Positions 1 to 5,468 of a stretch of 8,286 nucleotides of DNA are shown here, piece by piece; positions within the stretch are counted from its first letter, which is position 1; every line of letters begins with the position of its first letter. The translations under genes were made by a program, and so were the position numbers. Where the stretch lies: positions 1-8,286 of the forward strand of contig JAOAEN010000046.1 in assembly GCA_026416775.1 (NCBI GenBank). Direction: 5' to 3'. This DNA is from Dehalococcoidales bacterium. GTDB lineage: Bacteria > Chloroflexota > Dehalococcoidia > Dehalococcoidales > RBG-16-60-22. The notes below the pieces were generated by a model. That model was not told the origin of the DNA and searched no databases. It worked only from the letters and a program-made list of their open reading frames with translations.

Positions 1-95
1 GGGGAAGTGGGGCGCACAATATATGTTATGTAGAGTTTCTCACAACGATGAAAGAGGGATTCTTGACATAATAAAAGGCTGCCGCAAGCGTTTTT
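1..95. other. left-edge stretch with no assignable gene
   Basis: No gene can be supported here. Two plus-strand frames are open from the window edge. One runs to a TAA at 69-71, and another runs into the 3' end of the flavoprotein gene. Either could be the tail of a gene that begins outside the window, but frames this short stay open by chance. A TTGACA at 63-68 has no matching -10 element at the usual spacing. Downstream of the flavoprotein stop there is only a weak terminator-like structure, listed separately. Confidence 0.4.
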
Positions 96-112
96 TTACT
101 TTGACAGCCGCT
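73..112 (-). terminator. possible weak terminator of the flavoprotein unit
   Basis: Read on the minus strand, a GGCTG arm lying just inside the 3' end of the flavoprotein gene can pair with a CAGCC arm that is followed directly by TTTTATT. The stem is only 5 bp and the loop is about 23 nt, with the stop codon inside the loop. The T-rich tail is right for an intrinsic terminator but the stem is poor, so this is tentative. Confidence 0.25.
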
Positions 113-665
113 TCAGCATGGCGATGATGTCTTTGCCGGTCTGGCGGGCTTCTTCAAGCGCGGTCACGTTGATCCCGCCGCCGACGCCGGTGCGCACCTC
201 GCCTTTCTGTGCCCCGTAGCCGATGGCACCGCGGACCGGGATCATCCCCTGGGAGATGAACCAGCCGAAGAGTTGGACGCGTGTCTGGCCGCCGCCGATC
301 CTACGGAGCGCCAGCACCGGGGCGGCGACCTTTCCCTGAAGCCTGCGGCTGGCAAGGTAGCAGAACGTGCGGTCGATAATGGCTTTCGCCTGCGCCGTCA
401 CATAGTTGAAATAGACCGGGCTGCCGAAGACGATGGCATCCGCCCATTCCATCTTCCGGTAGAGCTCCTGCATGTCATCTTTGATCCTGCATACGCCGGA
501 GGGAAAACACCCCCCGCAGCCGTCACAGCCGCTGATGTTCTTATCGGCAACATGGAAGACATCCGTCGCGGCGCCTTCCTCGCGGACGCTTGCCAGCACT
601 TCGTTGACGAGGATTTCCGTGTTTCCCCCGTGGCGGGGGCTGCCGATAATACCGAGGACCTTCAT
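96..665 (-). CDS. iron-sulfur flavoprotein / NADPH-dependent FMN reductase family protein
   Basis: This 189-residue protein has a flavodoxin-like fold. Near its N-terminus a GSPRHGGNTE loop is the usual FMN-phosphate-binding segment of the family. At about residues 47-59 lies a compact CX2CX2CX5C cluster, the spacing that in the iron-sulfur flavoprotein (Isf) family holds a 4Fe-4S cluster. A GSPVYFNY segment around residue 81 matches the second flavin-contacting loop. The expected role is cytoplasmic electron transfer between a reduced carrier and an acceptor; the partners are unknown. An in-frame TTG directly precedes the ATG used here (start 668), and a GGAG at 675-678 serves either. ATG is preferred because the product then begins MKVLGIIGSPR, as relatives do. 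The gene follows the tRNA by 15 nt on the same strand and probably shares its promoter. Confidence 0.9.
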   Translation of the reverse strand: MKVLGIIGSPRHGGNTEILVNEVLASVREEGAATDVFHVADKNISGCDGCGGCFPSGVCRIKDDMQELYRKMEWADAIVFGSPVYFNYVTAQAKAIIDRTFCYLASRRLQGKVAAPVLALRRIGGGQTRVQLFGWFISQGMIPVRGAIGYGAQKGEVRTGVGGGINVTALEEARQTGKDIIAMLKRLSK

Positions 666-680
666 CAATCGCAGCTCCAG

Positions 681-753
681 TGGGCTCGGTAGGATTCGAA
701 CCTACGACCAACCGGTTATGAGCCGGCCGCTCTGACCGCTGAGCTACGAGCCC
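681..753 (-). tRNA. tRNA with CAT anticodon, probably elongator tRNA-Met
   Basis: The 73-nt gene folds into a full cloverleaf. The acceptor stem is GGGCTCG with CGAGCCC, followed by discriminator A. The D arm is GCTC/GAGC with an 8-nt loop. The anticodon stem is GCCGG/CCGGT enclosing CTCATAA, so the anticodon is CAT. The T arm contains GGTTCGAATCC. The bases after the discriminator are CTG, so the CCA end is not encoded and must be added enzymatically. It is not the initiator: the first pair is G-C, and the anticodon stem lacks the three consecutive G-C pairs next to the loop. A CAT anticodon could also be tRNA-Ile with lysidine. G at position 7 favours elongator Met, but the choice is not certain. 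Confidence 0.93.
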
Positions 754-774
754 TCACGGTCTCTTACCAGCCCT

Positions 775-803
775 ATTTTACCCTTTCAGCCTGTGGACAT
801 CAA
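775..803 (-). promoter_or_regulatory. sigma70-like promoter for the tRNA and flavoprotein gene
   Basis: On the minus strand, TTGATG (798-803) and TAAAAT (775-780) are separated by exactly 17 bp. They match the -35 consensus at 4 of 6 positions and the -10 consensus at 5 of 6. The predicted start is near 768, leaving a leader of about 15 nt before the tRNA 5' end at 753. No other promoter is visible between the tRNA and the flavoprotein gene. Confidence 0.65.
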
Positions 804-822
804 GGAATACGGGAAAGATAAT

Positions 823-852
823 TTGAATTCCTCGCTTGCCGCATAGTAAGAT
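823..852 (+). promoter_or_regulatory. candidate promoter for the small ORF and livG
   Basis: TTGAAT (823-828) and TAAGAT (847-852) are separated by 18 bp, each matching consensus at 4 of 6 positions. The predicted start near 859 would leave only about 5 nt before the ATG at 864. That would give a nearly leaderless transcript and would fit the lack of a ribosome binding site there. A 6-bp inverted repeat, AGGAAT (803-808) and ATTCCT (827-832), sits between this and the divergent tRNA promoter. It could be an operator or chance. Confidence 0.35.
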
Positions 853-863
853 AAGAACTGGTT

Positions 864-1124
864 ATGGTGGACCATTCGGCAGGACCGCGCTGGCAGGTCA
901 CGGCAACCACGGTCTATTGTGAACACGTCGACGATGAGGTGACATTCATCGTCAGGCCTGACGGTGCTTGCCGGTGCACCGGGCAGGACAGGTATTTTAC
1001 CCCGGACGGGGAAGTGTCCCGGAGGATGAAACAGAGATCAAAGTCGCTGGGAAGGGTGCTGCGCTGTCTTGGTGAAGGGTGTCCGCTACTCCTAGAGCAC
1101 CGGGATGAAATTCTTAAGATTTAA
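864..1124 (+). CDS. small cysteine-containing protein of unknown function
   Basis: This gene encodes 86 residues that I do not recognise. Metal-binding-type residues are spread as C19-x-H21, C36-x-C38 and C68-x4-C73, a pattern compatible with a zinc or iron-sulfur site. The region between residues 51 and 67 is rich in Arg, Lys and Ser and could contact nucleic acid, but no named domain is evident. No signal peptide or membrane segment is seen. The ATG has no convincing Shine-Dalgarno sequence, and a possible promoter ends about 12 nt upstream, so a leaderless mRNA is conceivable. Its stop lies 3 nt before the TTG, or 12 nt before the ATG, that could start livG, implying cotranscription and possibly translational coupling. 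It is probably real because it fills the gap exactly and its composition resembles its neighbours. Confidence 0.6.
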   Translation: MVDHSAGPRWQVTATTVYCEHVDDEVTFIVRPDGACRCTGQDRYFTPDGEVSRRMKQRSKSLGRVLRCLGEGCPLLLEHRDEILKI

Positions 1125-1136
1125 TCGTTGGCGGAG

Positions 1137-1991
1137 ATGACGGTACCACAGCAGTCGGCCACAGGCGCAAATAATGCGGAGAAAAAGGTAAGGGTCAAGA
1201 TTGAGAACCTGAACCTTTCCTTCGGTGGCGTGCGTGCGCTCATCGATGTGGACGTCGAAATCCGCGACCGGGAAATCCTTGCCATCATCGGCCCCAACGG
1301 TGCCGGCAAGACCTGTCTCCTCAACTGCATCAACGGTTTCTACAAGCCGCAGTCCGGCAGGATCATCTTTGACGGGCAGGATATCACCCGCATCCGCCCG
1401 GATAAGGCTGCCCGGCTGGGACTGGCCAGGACCTTCCAGAACATTGAGCTTTTTACCGGGCTCACCACGCTGGACAATATCATGGCGGCAAGGCACGTCC
1501 TCATGAAGCAAAATGCCCTCACCGGGGCCATGTACTTCGGCTGGGCGCATCGGGAGGAGATCACCCACCGCCGCACGGTGGAGGATATCATTGACTTTCT
1601 TGAAATTGAGCCCATCCGCAAGAAGGTCGTCGGCACGCTGCCCTACGGTATGCGCAAGCGCGTGGAACTGGGCAGGGCTCTTGCCCTTGAGCCGAAGGTA
1701 CTTCTCCTTGACGAGCCGATGGCGGGGATGAACCTTGAAGAGAAGGAAGATATCGCCCGCTTCATCATTGACATTTTTGAGGGCCAGGGAGAGACCTACC
1801 CCGATACGCCTGTCTTACGGGACGGGGTAAGCTGTATCGTGCTTGTGGAACATGATATGGGTGTGGTCATGGACATTGCTGACCGCATCGTCGTGCTTGA
1901 CTTCGGCCGTAAGATTGCCGAGGGGACTCCCGAAGAGATCAAGAACAACCCGCGGGTAATTGCCGCCTATCTCGGCGGGGAAAAGACTTAG
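1137..1991 (+). CDS. livG: branched-chain amino acid-type ABC transporter ATP-binding protein LivG
   Basis: This is one of the two cytoplasmic ATPases that power the LivH/LivM permease. Numbered from the upstream TTG at 1128 (287 residues), Walker A GPNGAGKT is at 55-62, the Q-loop RTFQN at 101-105, the signature LPYGMRKR at 171-178, Walker B VLLLDE at 191-196 and the H-loop EHD at 241-243. The C-terminal segment GRKIAEGTPEEI is characteristic of LivG. Between Walker B and the H-loop there are about 15 extra residues (near 219-235, containing ETYPDTPVL) relative to short LivG proteins. Neither start is well supported: a GGAG abuts the ATG at 1137 with no spacing, and the TTG has no clear site. 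The ATG, giving 284 residues, is chosen. It may rely on coupling to the small ORF upstream. The gene is convergent with the rest of the transporter locus. Confidence 0.93.
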   Translation: MTVPQQSATGANNAEKKVRVKIENLNLSFGGVRALIDVDVEIRDREILAIIGPNGAGKTCLLNCINGFYKPQSGRIIFDGQDITRIRPDKAARLGLARTFQNIELFTGLTTLDNIMAARHVLMKQNALTGAMYFGWAHREEITHRRTVEDIIDFLEIEPIRKKVVGTLPYGMRKRVELGRALALEPKVLLLDEPMAGMNLEEKEDIARFIIDIFEGQGETYPDTPVLRDGVSCIVLVEHDMGVVMDIADRIVVLDFGRKIAEGTPEEIKNNPRVIAAYLGGEKT

Positions 1992-1997
1992 CCTGCG

Positions 1998-3284
1998 CTA
2001 GTCCCATTTACGCTCGTCTCTGATCCCCTGCGCCTTTTCCGGGATTGTCCCCGGTTCTACGAACTCTATCCTGTCTATCCTGATGCGACAGATGTCCTGG
2101 AACCTGTTATTTATGTCAAGCGAGAGTTTATTCCTGTCGGTCTTGCTTCCTTCCCTGAGTTCAATCCTCAGGGTGAGCTCGTCGCGGTGCTCGCGCCTTC
2201 CGACGATGAGCTGGTAGCGGCTGACCTCGCCGGGCCCCATGATTGCCTGCTCTGCCTGCTTTGCCACGATGAACATTCCCCTCACCTTCACCGCGTCCCC
2301 TGCCCTGCCCAGGATGCCGGTCAGCCGGTAGGCGGTGCGCCCGCAGGGGCATGGCTCGGTGGTAAGAGAGGAAAGGTCGCCCGTGCCGAAGCGGATCAGC
2401 CCCCAGTCCGGGTTCTGGAGCTGGGTAGTAACGATTTCCCCTACCTCTCCCGGACCGAGTTGCCTGCCTGTCTGCGGGTCAACGATCTCGGTGATGAATT
2501 CGTCCATGAGGTGCATACCGGATTTCTCCCGGCACTCGTAGGCGATAGCGCCGCCCGGCTCGGTCACCGCGTATGCCTGATAGGTATCAATCCCGTATTC
2601 GCCTTCGAAGGTCTTCCTGAGCGATTGGGGAAGCATCTCGCCGGTAAACCAGGCGCGCCTGAGGTTGAGGTCGCGGCGGATATTCAGCCCCATTTCCTCG
2701 GCACGTTTGATAACGGTCATGAGAAAGCTGGGGGTGCCGACGAAGCCATTTACCCTGAGCTCTTTCATGACCTGTATCTGGAGATCAGTATTTCCCGTGC
2801 CGGCGACGACCACGGTGGCACCGCAGTGGCGGACGGCTTCGTGGAAGAGCATCCCCGCCGGCGAGAGGTGATAGGTAAAGGTATTGATCACGATATCGCC
2901 TTTGCGGAAGCCCGCCGCCCAGAATGATTTGGCAAACCACCTGACGTGCGATGGCTGTACCTCATAGATCGGTCCCGGGGAAACGAAAATACGCTCAACA
3001 TCCTCCGCAGGAATGGCAAGAATTCCCCCGAACGGGGGATGGGCCTTCTGCATCTCAATGAGATCGGTCTTGCGGATGATGGGAAGTCTCTCCAGGTCGC
3101 TTACCTTCCGGATGGACTGTGGCGTAATACCCGCTTCGTCAAGCATCTTCTTCACTGCAGGACAGTGCTGGTAGACATAGGCGACCCTTTCGGCGATTTT
3201 CCTGTCCTGATAGGCACGGCGTGCTGAGGGGGGCATTGTCTCGAGTTCGTCAAAGTACTCATCATGCCGGGACTTCACAGCCAT
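1998..3284 (-). CDS. PaaK-like AMP-forming CoA ligase (phenylacetate-CoA ligase family)
   Basis: At 428 residues the length is typical of the PaaK branch of the adenylate-forming superfamily, which makes acyl- or aryl-CoA from an acid, ATP and CoA. Visible motifs are YQAYAVTEPG at 235-244 (A5), RFGTGDL at 298-304 (A7-like), GRAGDAVKVRG at 326-336 (A8) and a C-terminal GTIPEKAQGI around 412-421. Lys417 there is the likeliest A10 lysine. A CPCGR segment (312-316) is common in the family. The phosphate-binding loop is odd: where PaaK has an SSGTTG-type sequence, this protein reads IFVSPGPIYE (99-108), with no Thr-Gly. An excellent AGAGGAG lies 6 nt before the ATG, inside the 3' end of livF, and the two genes overlap by 10 nt. 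Its substrate is presumably what the transporter brings in; true phenylacetate activity is unproven. Confidence 0.87.
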   Translation of the reverse strand: MAVKSRHDEYFDELETMPPSARRAYQDRKIAERVAYVYQHCPAVKKMLDEAGITPQSIRKVSDLERLPIIRKTDLIEMQKAHPPFGGILAIPAEDVERIFVSPGPIYEVQPSHVRWFAKSFWAAGFRKGDIVINTFTYHLSPAGMLFHEAVRHCGATVVVAGTGNTDLQIQVMKELRVNGFVGTPSFLMTVIKRAEEMGLNIRRDLNLRRAWFTGEMLPQSLRKTFEGEYGIDTYQAYAVTEPGGAIAYECREKSGMHLMDEFITEIVDPQTGRQLGPGEVGEIVTTQLQNPDWGLIRFGTGDLSSLTTEPCPCGRTAYRLTGILGRAGDAVKVRGMFIVAKQAEQAIMGPGEVSRYQLIVGRREHRDELTLRIELREGSKTDRNKLSLDINNRFQDICRIRIDRIEFVEPGTIPEKAQGIRDERKWD

Positions 3285-4066
3285 CGCTTTCTCCTCTTGT
3301 AATGCTTGACCTCACGGTAGCTTTTACGGCTTCCCAGGGCGGAAAGCCCCATGTAAAATTCCTTGATGTCCTCGTTGTTCTTGAGAAAATCGGCGGTGCC
3401 ATCAAGGACAATCCTCCCGTTTTCCATGACGTAGCCATAGTGGGCGATGCTCAGGGCAACCCGCACGTTCTGCTCTACGAGCAGCACTGAGGTCTTCTGT
3501 TCCGTGTTAAAGCGTTTGATGATTTCATAGATCTCTTCAACAAGCAGCGGGGCCAGCCCGAGGGATGGCTCATCCAGCATCATGAGTTTGGGGGTTGCCA
3601 TCATCGCCCTGCCGATGACGAGCATCTGCTGTTCACCGCCGGAAAGATAGCCGGCGATATTGTGCCTCAGGTCCTTAAGACGGGGAAAGTAGGTATAGAC
3701 CATTTCCAGGTCGTGTCTTACTTCTTGGCGGTTATGACGGTTGAAGGCACCGACAAGGAGGTTCTCCTCGGTCGTCAGGTGCTGGAAGACGTGTCTGCCC
3801 TCAAGTGCCTGAACGATGCCGAGTTTTCCGATTTCCTCGGCACTCTTCTTGTCAATTCTTTCCCCGTTCCACTCAATGCTGCCGTCGGTGACCTCGCCTT
3901 CCTCAAGACGCAGCAGCCCTGAAATTGCTTTTAGCGTGGTGCTCTTGCCGGCACCGTTAGCCCCGAGGAGCGCCACGATGGTACCTTCAGGCACGTTGAT
4001 GGAAACGCCATGAAGCACCCTGATGACGTTAAGATAGGTTACTTCAATGTTGTTCAGTTTGAGCAT
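3275..4066 (-). CDS. livF: branched-chain amino acid-type ABC transporter ATP-binding protein LivF
   Basis: This is the second transporter ATPase. Numbered from the ATG at 4066 (263 residues), Walker A GANGAGKS is at about 35-42, the Q-loop glutamine at 86, the signature LSGGEQQ at 141-147 and Walker B LMMLDE at 161-166. VEQN follows near 197-200; glutamine in place of the H-loop histidine is normal for LivF. The protein ends in a basic tail, VKHYKRRKRWL. An in-frame GTG at 4096 would add ten residues, but it lies inside a perfect 10-bp hairpin and the added residues match nothing expected. The product from 4066 begins MLKLNNIEVTY, as LivF proteins do. No Shine-Dalgarno precedes 4066, so initiation is unexplained and may depend on the hairpin or on coupling. 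Confidence 0.93.
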   Translation of the reverse strand: MLKLNNIEVTYLNVIRVLHGVSINVPEGTIVALLGANGAGKSTTLKAISGLLRLEEGEVTDGSIEWNGERIDKKSAEEIGKLGIVQALEGRHVFQHLTTEENLLVGAFNRHNRQEVRHDLEMVYTYFPRLKDLRHNIAGYLSGGEQQMLVIGRAMMATPKLMMLDEPSLGLAPLLVEEIYEIIKRFNTEQKTSVLLVEQNVRVALSIAHYGYVMENGRIVLDGTADFLKNNEDIKEFYMGLSALGSRKSYREVKHYKRRKRWL

Positions 4067-4076
4067 CTTGGTAGCA

Positions 4077-4102
4077 AGGGGGGTGCACTTGGGCACCCCC
4101 CT
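4077..4102 (-). promoter_or_regulatory. intercistronic GC-rich stem-loop between the binding-protein gene and livF
   Basis: AGGGGGGTGC and GCACCCCCCT form a perfect 10-bp inverted repeat around a 6-nt loop. The base lies 14 nt past the stop codon of the solute-binding-protein gene and 10 nt before the livF ATG. Neither strand has a T-run after the stem, so it is not a classical intrinsic terminator. In transporter operons, hairpins at this place often block 3' exonucleases and raise the amount of binding protein relative to the ATPases. That role is inferred here. Confidence 0.75.
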
Positions 4103-4116
4103 AATTAGACTAGCGT

Positions 4117-5379
4117 TTATTTACCCCACCAGTCAAACGTTTCGTACTTGATGAGCGGGGCTTCCTGCCACGCGGTCACCGGGATGATCTTCCCGCTCTG
4201 GACCTGGAAAAGCCTCAGGTAGTTGTTAAGGCGGTTATCGCCACCACCGGCATATCTCACCGTACCGCCGACGAGGCCATCGGCGGTATAGTCCTTCAGC
4301 TTGAAGATACCCTGCTCTTCCACCGCCTTCCATGCGGTCTTGCCGCCCTTGGCAAGGGTGTTGTAGCCGGCATTCTTTACCGCCTGTACCAGGATCTCCC
4401 TCATGATGAGCATCGTGGTCCAGCAATGCAGGTAGTCATCGTTGTAGAGGTCCTGCGGGTTGTTCTTTTCACAGTATTCCCTGAGCTTGGCAACGCCGGG
4501 GGTATTATCGTCCCAGCTTGCCATGTGGGCAATACCGTAAACCCCTTCCACCGCCTCGCCGCCGAGGTCAACAAGGGCTTTCCCGAAGCTTGCCGCCGCG
4601 CAGCCGATGGTGATGCCCGGGAACATGCCGAGGTCCCGTGCATTCTTGATGATGATGGCGGTGGGGGCAGGGGTGCTGGAGATGAAGAGCACGTCTATCT
4701 TGGCGTCCTTCATCCGCTGCAGGCTCACCGTCTCGTCAAGGGTGCTGATCTTGTGTTCGGCAATGTCCACAAGCTCAATGCCGAGCTCTGCTGCCTTTGC
4801 CTGGGCACCGTGTCTTGCCCCGAGCCCGGTGGGATTGGCGAGCCCGTGCAGTGCCATTTTGGGCTTACCGGGGCCCTTCCAGATGTTTTCCATGTAGTAC
4901 TTGGCGAAGGCGACCCAGTCGTCCCCGTAGTCAGGGGTCGGACCGTAAACATGGGTCGGCGGGTGCAGGTTTATCGTGGAAATGAAGGCGGCGATGCCCG
5001 GAAAACCGGCTTCGTTGGACTTGCCCGAAGCCGCTTTCATCTCAGTTGACGAGTGGGTGGCAAAGATAAGACAGCCGGCATCCATGAAGTCCTGCACGAT
5101 TGTCCCGACCTTCTGCATGTCATAGGCGGAGTCCCGCCAGATAAGCTCAATGGGATGCCCCGCAGCCCCTCCAAGCTCCTTGTTGATGTAGGTGACGGCA
5201 TCAGCAAAGCCGTGCTGTCCCGGGATGCCCTTTTCCGGCACCGGACCGGTGGACGGTGTCATGACCCCCACCTTGAGCACCTGCTCCGGCTTGGCCTTGG
5301 GGCCGCAGGCTGAAGTCATGACCGACAGGAGCAGGATGATGGTCAGAACCATTGAAAGTAAAACTGAAATTCGCTTCAT
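4117..5379 (-). CDS. ABC transporter solute-binding lipoprotein, LivJ/LivK-like
   Basis: This 420-residue type I periplasmic-binding-protein-fold protein (Peripla_BP_6 type) captures the substrate outside the membrane. A basic MKR start, a hydrophobic stretch at about 5-21 and a lipobox ending TSAC give a lipoprotein signal with acylated Cys25. The mature part begins with LKVGVMTPSTGPVPEKG, the opening strand and loop of the family, and ends in ETFDWWGK. It is slightly longer than E. coli LivJ/LivK. The ATG has a good GAGGTGA 4 nt upstream. The gene is the only member of the operon with sizeable gaps on both sides: a leader region with a tiny ORF before it and a stable hairpin after it. Both are consistent with separate control of its expression level. 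The ligand cannot be assigned; neighbouring CoA ligases suggest a carboxylic acid. Confidence 0.93.
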   Translation of the reverse strand: MKRISVLLSMVLTIILLLSVMTSACGPKAKPEQVLKVGVMTPSTGPVPEKGIPGQHGFADAVTYINKELGGAAGHPIELIWRDSAYDMQKVGTIVQDFMDAGCLIFATHSSTEMKAASGKSNEAGFPGIAAFISTINLHPPTHVYGPTPDYGDDWVAFAKYYMENIWKGPGKPKMALHGLANPTGLGARHGAQAKAAELGIELVDIAEHKISTLDETVSLQRMKDAKIDVLFISSTPAPTAIIIKNARDLGMFPGITIGCAAASFGKALVDLGGEAVEGVYGIAHMASWDDNTPGVAKLREYCEKNNPQDLYNDDYLHCWTTMLIMREILVQAVKNAGYNTLAKGGKTAWKAVEEQGIFKLKDYTADGLVGGTVRYAGGGDNRLNNYLRLFQVQSGKIIPVTAWQEAPLIKYETFDWWGK

Positions 5380-5382
5380 CTT

Positions 5383-5436
5383 TCACCTCTGTTGTTTTAT
5401 GTCAATATTTCTCCGGGCTTTTAAAAACATTTTCAC
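5383..5436 (-). CDS. possible leader micro-ORF upstream of the binding-protein gene
   Basis: Behind a perfect AGGAGGTGA (ending 11-13 nt before it) a GTG at 5436 opens a 17-codon frame, with a second possible start at ATG 5430 (15 residues, MFLKARRNIDIKQQR). The TGA stop (5383-5385) overlaps the GAGGTGA ribosome binding site of the solute-binding-protein gene. In an overlapping frame the same site also precedes an ATG at 5438 followed at once by TGA, a start-stop. Translation here could couple to or regulate the downstream gene. It may equally be unused sequence, since nothing about the peptide itself supports function. Confidence 0.25.
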   Translation of the reverse strand: MKMFLKARRNIDIKQQR

Positions 5437-5448
5437 ATGGTAAATACC

Positions 5449-5457
5449 TCACCTCCT
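5449..5457 (-). promoter_or_regulatory. perfect-consensus Shine-Dalgarno ahead of a start-stop codon pair
   Basis: AGGAGGTGA on the minus strand is fully complementary to the typical 3' end of bacterial 16S rRNA and is the strongest such site seen in the window. It lies 11 nt beyond the livM stop codon. Ten nucleotides after it comes ATG TGA (5438-5433), and the solute-binding-protein ATG is about 70 nt downstream with its own site. It therefore serves either a very short leader or ribosome loading/stand-by. Confidence 0.5.
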
Positions 5458-5468
5458 GCCTGATATAC

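Noticed and set aside
1092..1568. Minus-strand open frame opposite the start of livG
   Set aside because: It overlaps the Walker A region of livG on the other strand and shows no recognisable domain.
2187..2927. Long plus-strand open frame (246 codons) opposite the PaaK-like gene
   Set aside because: It lies antisense to a clear CoA ligase with recognised motifs, and its product resembles no known fold. GC-rich coding sequence often leaves the opposite frame open.
4077..4102. The hairpin as a Rho-independent terminator
   Set aside because: No T-run follows the stem on either strand, and the downstream livF gene has no other promoter visible, so full termination is unlikely.
4426..5049. Plus-strand open frame (207 codons) opposite the solute-binding-protein gene
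   Set aside because: The minus-strand gene has a signal peptide, ribosome site and family-typical sequence. The antisense frame has none of these and is a codon-bias shadow.
5405..5413. TTGACA on the minus strand just before the binding-protein gene as a -35 box
   Set aside because: At 16-18 bp spacing the -10 position falls on the start codon region with no TATAAT-like sequence, so a promoter is not supported.
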